The notes under the pieces are model-generated. The model was not told where the DNA came from and did not search any database. It saw only the letters and a program-made list of their open reading frames with translations. Position numbers and translations under genes: made by a program. From assembly GCF_013409935.1 (NCBI RefSeq), contig NZ_JACCCO010000003.1:1116001-1180000 (forward strand): a stretch of 64,000 bases of DNA, read 5' to 3'. Source of the DNA: Streptosporangium sandarakinum. GTDB lineage: Bacteria > Actinomycetota > Actinomycetes > Streptosporangiales > Streptosporangiaceae. Positions 17,379 to 26,230 of the stretch are shown here, piece by piece (position 1 is the stretch's first letter; each line of letters begins with the position of its first letter).

Positions 17379-18887
17379 TCAGGCGGGCGGCGATCCGGCC
17401 GCCGCCTCCTCCTGATGATGCTCCCGCATCAGCCGGTTGAGCCGGGGGACGAACGCGAACATCAGCGCGCCTGCGGCGAGCGCGATCAGCGCCAGCGTCA
17501 GGAAGTACATGGGCTCCGACACGTAGTCGCGCAGCCGCGCGGTCTGCCCGCCCACCGCGTCGCCCACCGCGATGGCGATGAACCACACCCCCAGCATCTG
17601 GCCCTTGAACGCCGCGGGGGCGAGCCTGGTGGTGATCGACAGCCCGACCGGGCTCAGCGCCAGCTCGCCGAAGACCTGCACGAGGTAGACCAGCACCAGC
17701 CACCACACCGAGATCCTGCCCTGCTCGGCCAGCTTGGCGGCCAGCGCCATGACCACGAAGCTCAGCCCGTTCATGAACAGGGCGAAGGCGAACTTGTGCG
17801 GGGCCGTGACCCGGTTGCCCAGCTTGACCCAGAGCGCCGCGAAGACGGGGACGAGGATCGCGATGAACAGCGGGTTGAACGCCTGGGTGGTCGCCGCGGT
17901 GATCCCGAAGCCGAACAGCGACAGGTCGGTGCGGTCCTGGGCGAAGAACAGCAGCACGGTCGGGGCGAGGTCGTAGAGCATCCAGAAGACCGCCGCGGCG
18001 GTGAACAGCCAGATGTAGGCCTTCATCCCCGAACGCTCATCCTCGGTCAGATTGTGGCTGCCGAGCAGGATGTAGGCGAAGTAGCCCACCGGCACGGCGA
18101 CGATGAGCAGGGTCACCACCAGCGAGAACGCACCCAGGCTGAACGTTCCGGAGGCTGCCCAGAGCGCCAGCGCGCCGGCCACCGCGACGGCGGCGCCCGC
18201 GGCCGCGGTGGCGAAGCGCCGCCGCTCGCGCGGGGTCAGCCGGTGGCCGGGCGCGTCGCCCGCGCCCCGCAGGTGGCGGCGGCCCGCCGCGTACTGCCAC
18301 AGCCCCAGCGCCATGCCGACCGCCGCCGCGCTGAAGCCCAGGTGCCAGCGGTCGCCGGAGGCGAGCCAGCCCACGACGAGCGGCGCGGCGAAGGCGCCGA
18401 TGTTGATGCCGAGGTAGAAGATCGAGAAACCGGCGTCCCGGCGCGCGTCCTCGTCCTCCGGGTACAGCTTGCCGACCATCGCGGAGATGTTCGGCTTCAG
18501 CAGCCCCGTGCCGGTGATGATGAGCAGCAGGCCCAGGGCGACGAAGGCGCCTCCGTTCACCGGGATCGCCATGCTGATGTGGCCGCACATGATGATGAAG
18601 CCGCCCCACAGCACCGCCCGCCGGGCCCCCAGGATCCGGTCGGCGATCCAGCCCCCCGGCAGCGCCACGAGATAGATCAGCGCGCCGTAGACGCCGACGA
18701 GCGCCGTGGCGGTCTGCTGCGAGAGCCCCAGGCCCGACGCGGCGGGGGAGGCGGCCATGAAGGTGGCCAGGATGGCGCGCAGGCCGTACCAGCTGAAGCG
18801 CTCCCACATCTCGGTGCCGAACAGCGTGGCCAGGCCACGTGGATGTCCGAAGAAGGTCTTCTCCTCGGTGCGGGTCTCCGCGAACAT
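17379..18887 (-). CDS. Proton-dependent oligopeptide transporter (POT/PTR family)
   Basis: 502 residues, MFS-fold di/tripeptide-proton symporter with 12-14 membrane helices. POT signatures are present: GTEMWERFSWYGLRAIL at the N-terminus with the E-x2-E-R-F/W type motif, GGWIADRILGARRAVLWGG, and FSIFYLGINIGAFAAP. Start ATG 18887 follows a G-rich stretch acting as ribosome site. Upstream in-frame codons would extend into the intergenic region. Substrates are likely small peptides. Confidence 0.92.
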   Translation of the reverse strand: MFAETRTEEKTFFGHPRGLATLFGTEMWERFSWYGLRAILATFMAASPAASGLGLSQQTATALVGVYGALIYLVALPGGWIADRILGARRAVLWGGFIIMCGHISMAIPVNGGAFVALGLLLIITGTGLLKPNISAMVGKLYPEDEDARRDAGFSIFYLGINIGAFAAPLVVGWLASGDRWHLGFSAAAVGMALGLWQYAAGRRHLRGAGDAPGHRLTPRERRRFATAAAGAAVAVAGALALWAASGTFSLGAFSLVVTLLIVAVPVGYFAYILLGSHNLTEDERSGMKAYIWLFTAAAVFWMLYDLAPTVLLFFAQDRTDLSLFGFGITAATTQAFNPLFIAILVPVFAALWVKLGNRVTAPHKFAFALFMNGLSFVVMALAAKLAEQGRISVWWLVLVYLVQVFGELALSPVGLSITTRLAPAAFKGQMLGVWFIAIAVGDAVGGQTARLRDYVSEPMYFLTLALIALAAGALMFAFVPRLNRLMREHHQEEAAAGSPPA

Positions 18888-19150
18888 GTGTGAGCCCCCC
18901 GGCCTCGTCGCGTGATGACACTCCACCCTACGTAGCGGAACGGGGTGTCCTGTCCCGGCTGGGAGCATCCCGTTCCGGGGTGTTTATGCAGGTGGTGGGC
19001 GTTTTCGACTCGGTGGGCGCATCGGCGGGCACCGCCCGTCCCGGACCGGCCCGCTCCTCGACTTTGGGCCTTGTCCCAGGTCCGTGGCGTGTGGTGCGAT
19101 GCATCCCAACCGGGCGGGCGAACACGTTGCGAACACGGTGCGGAGGCGTC

Positions 19151-20986
19151 ATGACGGGTGTCCTCGGAGAGCGCGCGGAGATCGAGCGGGAGATCGGCGG
19201 CCGTACGGTCTGCGACCTGCTGCGGGAGGCGGCCGAGCACCATCCCGGCGCCCCCGCCTACTCCGACCCCGACGGCGACGGCTGGGTCACCCTCACCTAC
19301 GCCGACGCCCGCCGCCGCGTCCTGGAGATCGCCGCCGGCCTCGCCGCCCTGGGGCTGCGGCCCGGCGAGGCGGTCGCGCTGATGATGGTCAACCGCAGCG
19401 AGCACGTCCTGGCCGACCTGGGCACGGTGCACGCCGGGGGCGTCTCCTGCTCGGTCTACGCGACCTTCACCCCCGAGCAGGTGGCCTTCGTCGCGGGTGA
19501 CGTCGGCGCGCGGATCGCGGTGCTGGGCGGGCCTGGGGAACTGGCCACGTGGGAGCCGGTGCTCGACCGCCTCCCCGCCCTGGAGAAGGTCATCGTGCTG
19601 GAGGGGGCCCCGGCCGGCGACCGGTTCCTCGCCTGGGACGACTTCCTGGCCCTGGGCCGCGAGCGGCTCGCCGCCGACCCCGCCGCCGTCGAGGCCCGCT
19701 GGCGGGCCGCCCGGCCCGGCGACGTCCTGACCGTGCTCTACACCTCCGGCACCACCGGGAACCCCAAGGGCGTGCCGCTGACCCACGCCAACGTGCTGTT
19801 CGAGGTGGTGGCCACCACCCGGATGGCCGACCTGCCGCAGCGCGGCACGCAGATCTCCTACCTCACCTACGCGCACATCGCCGAGCGGGTCCTCAGCCTC
19901 TACCTGCCGCTGCTGAAGATCTCCCACACCCACTTCTGCACCGACATGGCCCGCCTCGGCGCCGTCCTCGGCCAGGTGAGGCCGGTGCTGTTCTTCGGCG
20001 TGCCGCGCGTGTGGGAGAAGATGATGGCCCGCCTGCAGGCGCTGCTGGTCTCCCAGCCGGAGGAGCAGCAGCGGGCCGTGCGCGAGGCCATGGCCGCCGG
20101 GCTCGCCCACATGGAGGCCGGGCAGTACGGCGGCACGCCCTCGCCCGAGGTGCGGGCCGCCTACGAGCGCGCCGACGCCGGGTTGCTGTCGGTGATCCGC
20201 TCCATGATCGGTCTCGGCGACGCCGCCTGGCTGGGCAGCGCCGCCGCGCCGATGCCGCTGGAGGTCCAGCGCTTCTTCGCCGGCCTCGGCCTGTGCGTGC
20301 TGGACGTGTACGGCATGACCGAGACGACGGGCGCCTTCACCGCCAACGCCCCGGACCGCTACAAACTCGGCACGGTCGGCCAGGCCGGGCCGGGCGTGGA
20401 GGTCCGCATCGCCGAGGACGGGGAGATCCTCACCCGCAGCCCCGCCAACACCCGCGGCTACCTGAACCGCCCCGAGGCGACCGCCGAGCTCATCGACGAG
20501 GACGGCTGGCTGCACACCGGCGACATCGGCACGATCGACGACGACGGTTTCATCCGCATCGTGGACCGCAAGAAGGAGCTCATCATCACCGCCGGCGGCG
20601 AGAACATCTCCCCGGCCAACATCGAGAACCACCTCAAGGAGCACCCGCTGATCGGCCAGGCCCTCGCCTACGGCGACGGCAGGCCGTACCCGGTGGCGAT
20701 CCTCACCCTCGACGGCGAGGTCGCCGCCGGCTGGGCCCGCAGCCGCGGCATCCCCGCCACCGACCTCGCCGGCCTCGCCGGGCACCCCGAGGTCCTGGCG
20801 GAGGTCGGGGCCGCCGTCGCCGCCGCCAACGAGCGGCTGGCCCGCGTCCAGCAGGTCAAGCGCTGGCGGCTGCTGCCGGCCGAGTGGACCGCCGAGACCG
20901 AGGAGCTGACCCCCAGCCTCAAGCTCAAGCGCCGGGTCGTGCACGCCAAGTACGCCGGGATCATCGACGAGCTGTACCGCGACTGA
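19151..20986 (+). CDS. Long-chain fatty acid-CoA ligase (AMP-forming synthetase)
   Basis: 611 residues. Start ATG 19151 has GGAGG five nucleotides upstream. It is an ANL superfamily enzyme that makes acyl-AMP and then acyl-CoA. Visible are the P-loop LYTSGTTGNPKGVPLTH, the A5 motif YGMTETTGAFT, the hinge motif WLHTGDIGTIDDDGFIRIVDR and the C-terminal Lys region. Length and the KKELIITAGGENI variant fit FadD15/ACSBG-like ligases. It may activate fatty acids for storage or for the nearby phenolic-lipid genes. The latter is only inference from proximity. Confidence 0.93.
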   Translation: MTGVLGERAEIEREIGGRTVCDLLREAAEHHPGAPAYSDPDGDGWVTLTYADARRRVLEIAAGLAALGLRPGEAVALMMVNRSEHVLADLGTVHAGGVSCSVYATFTPEQVAFVAGDVGARIAVLGGPGELATWEPVLDRLPALEKVIVLEGAPAGDRFLAWDDFLALGRERLAADPAAVEARWRAARPGDVLTVLYTSGTTGNPKGVPLTHANVLFEVVATTRMADLPQRGTQISYLTYAHIAERVLSLYLPLLKISHTHFCTDMARLGAVLGQVRPVLFFGVPRVWEKMMARLQALLVSQPEEQQRAVREAMAAGLAHMEAGQYGGTPSPEVRAAYERADAGLLSVIRSMIGLGDAAWLGSAAAPMPLEVQRFFAGLGLCVLDVYGMTETTGAFTANAPDRYKLGTVGQAGPGVEVRIAEDGEILTRSPANTRGYLNRPEATAELIDEDGWLHTGDIGTIDDDGFIRIVDRKKELIITAGGENISPANIENHLKEHPLIGQALAYGDGRPYPVAILTLDGEVAAGWARSRGIPATDLAGLAGHPEVLAEVGAAVAAANERLARVQQVKRWRLLPAEWTAETEELTPSLKLKRRVVHAKYAGIIDELYRD

Positions 20987-21152
20987 CGGGCGCGGCACCG
21001 CCGGGGCGCGGCGTCCCCGGCGGGAACGGGCCGGGTCCCCACGGGAGGCCGGGGCCGGTGGCGGGGCGCGGCGCGGCCGGGAGCCGTCGTTTTGCCAACC
21101 GGGCGCGTGTCGCCTGCCCGGTCGTTACCGGGCGTTTCCTAACGTCCTGGCC

Positions 21153-22061
21153 ATGGCTATGAGACTCCTTCTGCCGCTCCTGGCGTCGGGGGCCGCCCTG
21201 TCCGCCCAGGCGGGGCCCGCCACCGCCGCCGAGGAGCCGGTGATCCGTTCCGTGACCCTGCGCCCCGGCACCCCCGTGGTCGGCCCGGCCGGTTCCCTGC
21301 GCCTGGTGATCGACGTGGTCGCCCGCGGGGCCGCCGGGCCGGACGCGGTGGCCGTCCGGGTCGAGCCGGGCACCCCGCCCGCCGGCGGCACGGTGCTCCG
21401 GCCCGAGCCCCTGCCGCCCACCGTCCAGCAGTGGGGGACGCCGATCCCGGCCCACGCCGTCTTCTCGCGTCCCGCCGTTCCCCGGGCACTCGCCGTACGG
21501 AGGACCGGCGGCGGGCGCCGGACCCAGGCCGCCCGTGTCGCGGCCGTGCCCGCCGTACCCGGGGCGCCCGCCGAGCCCGCGACGGAGACCGGCGGCGGGT
21601 GGGAGACGTGGCGGTTCCTGCCCGACAAGCAGCTCAACCGCTGGTACCCCGCCGGACCCTGGATGGTCATCGCGACCGCCAGGGGCGCCGGCGGCGCCTC
21701 GGCCACCGGTTACGCCCGGTTTGAGCTGAAACGCGCCACCCGGTTCAGCTCGATCGAGGCTGTCCGGGAGGGCCGGGAGGGCCGGGACGTGAAGGTCACG
21801 GGTGTGCTGAACCGGGTCGATCCGCAGGGCTACCTCGACTACGCCCCGTTCCCCGGCCAGCCCGTCGAGATCCTGCACCGGGAGGAGGGGCGGGAGAGCT
21901 GGACGACGGCGGCCTCGGCCACCACCGACCGGCAGGGACGCTTCACCCGCCGGATGCCGGGCGCGGCCCGCGGGGGAGGCGGCGACTGGCGGATCCGGTA
22001 CGCCGGGACGTCCGGCCACGCCCCCCGGCTGAGCGTCATCCACCCGACCGGCGGCCGGTAG
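21153..22061 (+). CDS. Secreted protein of unknown function
   Basis: 302 residues. Residues 1-26 form a signal peptide ending ATAAEEP, with a likely cleavage after ATA-A. The mature part has two Ig/Ca2+-binding-like beta regions: an N-terminal strand set (VIRSVTLRPGTPVVGPAGSL) and a C-terminal set (DVKVTGVLNRVDPQGYLDY). They are separated by an Arg/Pro/Ala-rich linker. The C-terminal half resembles the repeat found in actinobacterial secreted proteins (TTDRQGRFTRRMPG then WRIRYAGT). No catalytic motif is seen. A structural or surface role is a guess. Confidence 0.75.
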   Translation: MAMRLLLPLLASGAALSAQAGPATAAEEPVIRSVTLRPGTPVVGPAGSLRLVIDVVARGAAGPDAVAVRVEPGTPPAGGTVLRPEPLPPTVQQWGTPIPAHAVFSRPAVPRALAVRRTGGGRRTQAARVAAVPAVPGAPAEPATETGGGWETWRFLPDKQLNRWYPAGPWMVIATARGAGGASATGYARFELKRATRFSSIEAVREGREGRDVKVTGVLNRVDPQGYLDYAPFPGQPVEILHREEGRESWTTAASATTDRQGRFTRRMPGAARGGGGDWRIRYAGTSGHAPRLSVIHPTGGR

Positions 22062-22177
22062 CGGCCGGGCCCCGGAACGGACACGGGCCCCGGCGCCCGC
22101 CGTGCTCCGCGGCCCGCGGACGCCCTCAGGAAGCGGCCACGGACACGGCCGCCGGCCGCACCGGGCGCGGCTCCGGC

Positions 22178-23191
22178 TCAGGCCAGGGCGTGCACGACCG
22201 CGCCGAACACGGCGGGCAGCCGCTGCGCCGCCGGGACCACCAGCCGGGGCACCGCCCGGTGCCTGCGGGCCGACACCAGCGCCCCGGTGAGCAGCCGGTG
22301 CCGCCGCGACAGCCGCAGCCAGGCGCCCTCGTAGGACTGCGGGGCGCCGGCCCGCAGGCAGCCCACCAGCACCCGCGCCGACGTCAGCGCGAGGGACACC
22401 CCCTCGCCGGTCAGCGCGTCGACGTACCCGGCCGCGTCGCCGACCAGCAGCACCCGGCCGGCGACGCGGGCGCGGACCCGCTGGCGCAGCGGACCGGCCC
22501 CGCGCACCGGGGTCACGGCCCGGCCGCCCAGCCGCTCCAGCAGCGCGGGGAAGTCCGCCAGGTGCTCGGCGTAGCCGCGCCGCCGCGAGCTCAGCACGGC
22601 CACGCCGACCAGCTCGTCGCCCACCGGCGTCACGTACGCCTCGCCGTCCGCGGCCCAGTGGACCTCCACGAAGTCGCTCCAGGGGGCGACGCGGTAGTGA
22701 CGCCGCAGGCCGTACCGGCGCGGCCCCGGATCGGGCAGGCCGAGCCCCAGCATGGCCCGCACGGGGGAGTGCAGGCCGTCGGCGGCCACCAGCCAGCGGG
22801 CGCGCAACCCGGCGGCCCGGACCCCCTCGCCGTCCTGCCGCACCTCCTCCACCCGGCCGGGGAGGACCTTCACCCCCAGCTCGGCGGCGCGCGCCGACAG
22901 CGCGGCGTGCAGCTCCGTGCGCCGCACCCCGAGTCCGGGCCCGTCGCGGAAGGCCGCCTGCGCCCGGTGCCGCCCGTCGAGATAGCTGATGCCGCGCAGC
23001 GCCCGGCCCGGCGGCCGCACGCCCAGCGCCCGCAGCGCGGCGACGCCGCTCGGCATCAGCCCCTCGCCGCACGCCTTGTCCACCGGCGCGAGGCGGGGCT
23101 CGACCACGACCGCCTCCATGCCCGCCAGCGTCGCGTGGATGGCGGTGGCCAGGCCCGCCGGCCCGCCGCCGGCGACCAGCACGTCGATCAC
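22178..23191 (-). CDS. FAD-dependent hydroxylase/reductase (SrsC-like, geranylgeranyl reductase fold)
   Basis: 337 residues from GTG 23191. The N-terminal Rossmann motif is VLVAGGGPAGLATAIHATLAG, the middle has VAADGLHSPVR, and the second FAD motif is VLLVGDAAGYVDALTGEG. These are group A flavin monooxygenase/geranylgeranyl-reductase features. It is the last gene of a three-gene operon with a type III PKS and an ICMT-like methyltransferase, the same set as srsABC of Streptomyces griseus. There the flavoprotein hydroxylates the alkylresorcinol ring on the way to quinones. The same role is inferred here. The stop codon of the methyltransferase overlaps this start by 4 bp. Confidence 0.83.
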   Translation of the reverse strand: MIDVLVAGGGPAGLATAIHATLAGMEAVVVEPRLAPVDKACGEGLMPSGVAALRALGVRPPGRALRGISYLDGRHRAQAAFRDGPGLGVRRTELHAALSARAAELGVKVLPGRVEEVRQDGEGVRAAGLRARWLVAADGLHSPVRAMLGLGLPDPGPRRYGLRRHYRVAPWSDFVEVHWAADGEAYVTPVGDELVGVAVLSSRRRGYAEHLADFPALLERLGGRAVTPVRGAGPLRQRVRARVAGRVLLVGDAAGYVDALTGEGVSLALTSARVLVGCLRAGAPQSYEGAWLRLSRRHRLLTGALVSARRHRAVPRLVVPAAQRLPAVFGAVVHALA

Positions 23192-23745
23192 GCCGGGGCC
23201 CGCCCGGGCACCGGCGGGGCCGCCACGGCCAGCGCGGCGTCCTCACACCGGATCCGCACCACCATCAGCGCGGCGTTGAGCACGGTGAAGACGGCCGCGG
23301 TGACCCAGGCGCCGTGCACCAGCGGCAGCGCCGCGCCCTCGGCGGCCACCGCCACGTAGTTGGGGTGGCGCAGCCAGGACAGCCGGTACGGGCCCCGCTC
23401 CACCAGCGGCAGGCCCGGCACCACGATCACCTGGGTGTTCCAGCGCGGGCCCAGCGCCGCGATGCACCACCAGCGCAGCGCCTGGGCGGCGGCGACCACG
23501 GCCAGCATCGGCCAGCCCAGCGCCGGGACGAACGGGCGGCCGGCCAGCCCGGCCTCCAGCAGGCACCCGGCGAGCAGCCCGGTGTGCAGGGCGACCATCC
23601 ACGGGTAGTGGCCCCGGCCGTACACCACCCCGCCCCGGGCCAGGCTCCAGCGGGCGTTGCGGCGGGCGACCACCAGTTCGGCGAGCCGCTCGGCCCCGAC
23701 GAGCAGCACGAGCAGCAGGTACCACGTCGAGAGATGCCAGGTCAT
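23188..23745 (-). CDS. Isoprenylcysteine carboxyl methyltransferase-like protein (SrsB-like)
   Basis: 185 residues with about four or five membrane helices, start ATG 23745. The C-terminal SAM-binding signature is visible: RGPYRLSWLRHPNYVAVAAEG, the typical RHPxY motif of ICMT-family O-methyltransferases. It lies between the PKS and the flavoprotein. In the srs pathway the equivalent enzyme O-methylates the phenolic lipid. The membrane location suits a long-chain product. Confidence 0.88.
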   Translation of the reverse strand: MTWHLSTWYLLLVLLVGAERLAELVVARRNARWSLARGGVVYGRGHYPWMVALHTGLLAGCLLEAGLAGRPFVPALGWPMLAVVAAAQALRWWCIAALGPRWNTQVIVVPGLPLVERGPYRLSWLRHPNYVAVAAEGAALPLVHGAWVTAAVFTVLNAALMVVRIRCEDAALAVAAPPVPGRAPA

Positions 23746-23751
23746 CGGCCC

Positions 23752-24897
23752 CTACCAGCGCAACAGGACGAGTTCCGAGCAGAATCCGGGGCCCATCGCG
23801 ATGAGCAGTCCCGGGGTGCCCGGCGGCGGCCGCAGGGCGATGGTGTCACGCAGCACGTGCAGCACCGAGGAGGACGACAGGTTGCCCACCTCGGCCAGCG
23901 AACGCCAGGTGACGTCAAGCGCGCCGGCGGGCAGGTCCAGCGACTCGGAGACGGCCTCCAGAACCTTCGGGCCCCCGGGGTGGCACACCCACGCCGTCAC
24001 GTCGGAGACGGTGAGGCCGTGGTCGGCCAGGAAGCCGTGCACGTCGTCGGGGAGGTAGGCGCGCACCACGTCGGGCACGCCCGGGTCGAGCAGCACCTTG
24101 AAGCCGCCGTCGCGGACGTCCCAGCCCATCACGTGCCCGGAGTCGGGGTACAGGTGGCTGCGGGTCGCCACCACCCGCGGACCCGCCCCGCCGTCCGCCG
24201 CGCGGCCGTCGGCGGGGCCGCCGCCCACCGCCGCGGACGTCCCCGCACCGGCGCCCGCCGCGGGCGCCGCCGCGCCGCTCCCGCCGTCCCGCTCGTCGCC
24301 GCAGGCCACCACCGCCGCCGCGCCGTCGCCGAACAGCGCGCCGGCGACCATGTTGGCCGGTGAGACGTCGTCGCGCTGCAGGGTCAGCGAGCACAGCTCC
24401 ACCGACAGCAGCACGGCCACGTGGTCGGGCCAGCCGCGCAGGTAGTCGTGCACCCGGGAGATCCCGGCGGCCCCCGCCACGCAGCCGAGCCCGAACACGG
24501 GCACCCGCTTGACGTCGGGGCGCAGCCCCAGGCGGCCGACCAGCCGGGCGTCCACCGAGGGGGCGGCGACGCCGGTCACCGAGGTGAACATGATCATGTC
24601 GACGTCGCGGGGTTCGAGGCCCGCCGCGTCCAGCGCGGCGCCGACCGCCTCGGCGCCCAGGTCCACGGCGGTCTCGACGAACACGTCGTTGGCCGCGCCG
24701 AACCCGTCGAGCTTGGCGTACCCGTCGAGGGGGAGGGCCAGGTGCCGCGAACGGACCCGGGCGCTCGCGTGCAGGCGGTCCAGCAGCCGCCTGCCGGTGC
24801 CTTCGAGCCCGCACATCCGCGCGACGGCGTCGGTGATCTCGGCCTGGGAGTAGCGGTTCGGTGGCAGCGCGCCGCGTACCGCGGCGATTCGCGTCAT
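23752..24897 (-). CDS. Type III polyketide synthase (alkylresorcinol/pyrone synthase-like)
   Basis: 381 residues, start ATG 24897. It condenses malonyl-CoA units onto an acyl-CoA starter. The catalytic triad is present: Cys139 (FGLGCVAGAAG), His306 (VCHPGGPKVL) and Asn339 (GNLSSSSVLHVL). An insertion of about 40 Gly/Ala-rich residues (201-240), absent from typical type III PKSs, lies before RVVATRSHLYPDS. First gene of an operon with methyltransferase and flavin hydroxylase, so the product is probably a methylated, oxidised alkylresorcinol or pyrone. The starter chain cannot be told from sequence. Confidence 0.93.
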   Translation of the reverse strand: MTRIAAVRGALPPNRYSQAEITDAVARMCGLEGTGRRLLDRLHASARVRSRHLALPLDGYAKLDGFGAANDVFVETAVDLGAEAVGAALDAAGLEPRDVDMIMFTSVTGVAAPSVDARLVGRLGLRPDVKRVPVFGLGCVAGAAGISRVHDYLRGWPDHVAVLLSVELCSLTLQRDDVSPANMVAGALFGDGAAAVVACGDERDGGSGAAAPAAGAGAGTSAAVGGGPADGRAADGGAGPRVVATRSHLYPDSGHVMGWDVRDGGFKVLLDPGVPDVVRAYLPDDVHGFLADHGLTVSDVTAWVCHPGGPKVLEAVSESLDLPAGALDVTWRSLAEVGNLSSSSVLHVLRDTIALRPPPGTPGLLIAMGPGFCSELVLLRW

Positions 24898-24956
24898 GTG
24901 GCAGGTACCCCCCGCACGGAGGAAAGCGGACACCGGTCTCCTTGCCCACCTACGAC

Positions 24957-24992
24957 TGTGACATGCCTCACCCGTCCTAACGGTAGTGTGAC
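24957..24992. promoter_or_regulatory. Repeated TGTGAC in the promoter region of the phenolic-lipid genes
   Basis: TGTGAC occurs twice in direct orientation (24957-24962 and 24987-24992), 30 bp apart, between the divergent PKS operon and the prenyltransferase. It may bind a regulator. Only the repeat is seen. Confidence 0.3.
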
Positions 24993-25080
24993 GCCCCGCC
25001 CGCCCCAGGCGGCGACGCGCCGCCCCGGCCCGGCGGCCCGCCGGGCCCGGCCGTCCGGGTGGCCGCCAGGTCCTCCCCTC

Positions 25081-25092
25081 TACGATCGGTCC
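25081..25092 (+). promoter_or_regulatory. -10 element of the UbiA-like gene (leaderless)
   Basis: TACGAT (25081-25086), 7 bp before GTG 25093, predicts an mRNA starting at the start codon. Confidence 0.45.
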
Positions 25093-25995
25093 GTGACGAT
25101 GAGCGGGCGTTCGCGGGAGCATGGGCGCCCCGCCGGGCGGGAGGGCCTCCGGGGACCGGCGGGCGCGATCCGGGTGGCGTGGGCGCTGGCGCGGGCCTGC
25201 CATCCCGGGCCGACCGTGGCGGTAACCGCCATGGTGGCCGCCCTCGCCGTGGCGAGCGGCCGCGACGCCGCCGGGTGCGTCCTGGTGGCCGCCGCGGTGC
25301 TGTCCGGGCAGCTGTCGATCGGCTGGTGCAACGACGCGGTGGACGCCGGGCGCGACGTCGCCGCCGGCCGTACCGGCAAGCCGGTCGCCGAGGGCGCGGT
25401 GGGCGCGCGGACGGTGTGGGCCGCCGCCGCGGTCGCCGCGGCGCTGTGCGTGCCGCTCTCCCTGGCCTCCGGGCCCGCCGCCGGGGCCGCGCACCTGGCC
25501 GGCGTGGCCGCCGCCTGGGCCTACGACCTGCGGCTCAAGGCCACCGCGCTGTCGTGGCTGCCGTACGCCGTGGGGTTCGGCTCGCTGCCGGCGTTCGTGG
25601 CCCTCGGGCTGCCGGGCCACCCCTGGCCGGCCTGGTGGGCGGTCCTGGCCGCGGCGCTGCTCGGCTGCGGCGCGCACCTGGCCAACGTCCTGCCCGACAT
25701 CCCGGCCGACCTCGCCACCGGGGTCCGCGGCTGGCCGCAGCGGCTCGGCGAGGCCCGCGTCCGCGTGCTGGTCCCGCTGCCGCTGCTGCTGGCCACGGCG
25801 GTGCTGGCCCTCGCCCCGCCGGGGCCGCCCGGCGCGGGAGGCTGGGCCGCCCTCGCCGCGGCCGTCGCGCTCACCGGCGCCGGGACGCTGCTGGGCGGGC
25901 GCTCGCCGCGCGTCCCGTTCGTCACGGCGATCGCGGTGGCCGCGGTCGGCGTGGTCCTGCTGCTGGCCCGCGGCACCGAGATCACCGCCGCCTGA
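25093..25995 (+). CDS. UbiA family prenyltransferase
   Basis: 300 residues, about eight to nine membrane helices. UbiA enzymes attach isoprenoid chains to aromatic acceptors in the membrane, with Mg-diphosphate held by two Asp motifs. Motif 1 is N80-D81-x2-D84-x3-D88 (CNDAVDAGRD). Motif 2 is LPDIPADLATG. Start GTG 25093 is preferred because a -10 box sits 7 bp before it; ATG 25099 is the alternative. It is divergent from the type III PKS operon and could prenylate its phenolic product. A role in menaquinone or another quinone is possible. Confidence 0.87.
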   Translation: MTMSGRSREHGRPAGREGLRGPAGAIRVAWALARACHPGPTVAVTAMVAALAVASGRDAAGCVLVAAAVLSGQLSIGWCNDAVDAGRDVAAGRTGKPVAEGAVGARTVWAAAAVAAALCVPLSLASGPAAGAAHLAGVAAAWAYDLRLKATALSWLPYAVGFGSLPAFVALGLPGHPWPAWWAVLAAALLGCGAHLANVLPDIPADLATGVRGWPQRLGEARVRVLVPLPLLLATAVLALAPPGPPGAGGWAALAAAVALTGAGTLLGGRSPRVPFVTAIAVAAVGVVLLLARGTEITAA

Positions 25996-26230
25996 CGCCG
26001 GTCACCCCTCCGGTCACGGTCGCCGGCCACGGCGGGCCATGCGGGAAAGCACATCTCCGGGCTCCCGCTCATCGGCTCCCGGAAACCGTCCTGACCTGGT
26101 GGTCCACCGCGGCCGGTCCGGTGGTCGCGGCTCCGGCGGCGGTCGCCGGGATCTTTAACCGGTTGCGGCTTCCCGGGCGTTCTGGCGTCATTGTGAGCGA
26201 TCGGTCGACCGTACGGAAGGAGGCGATGCG

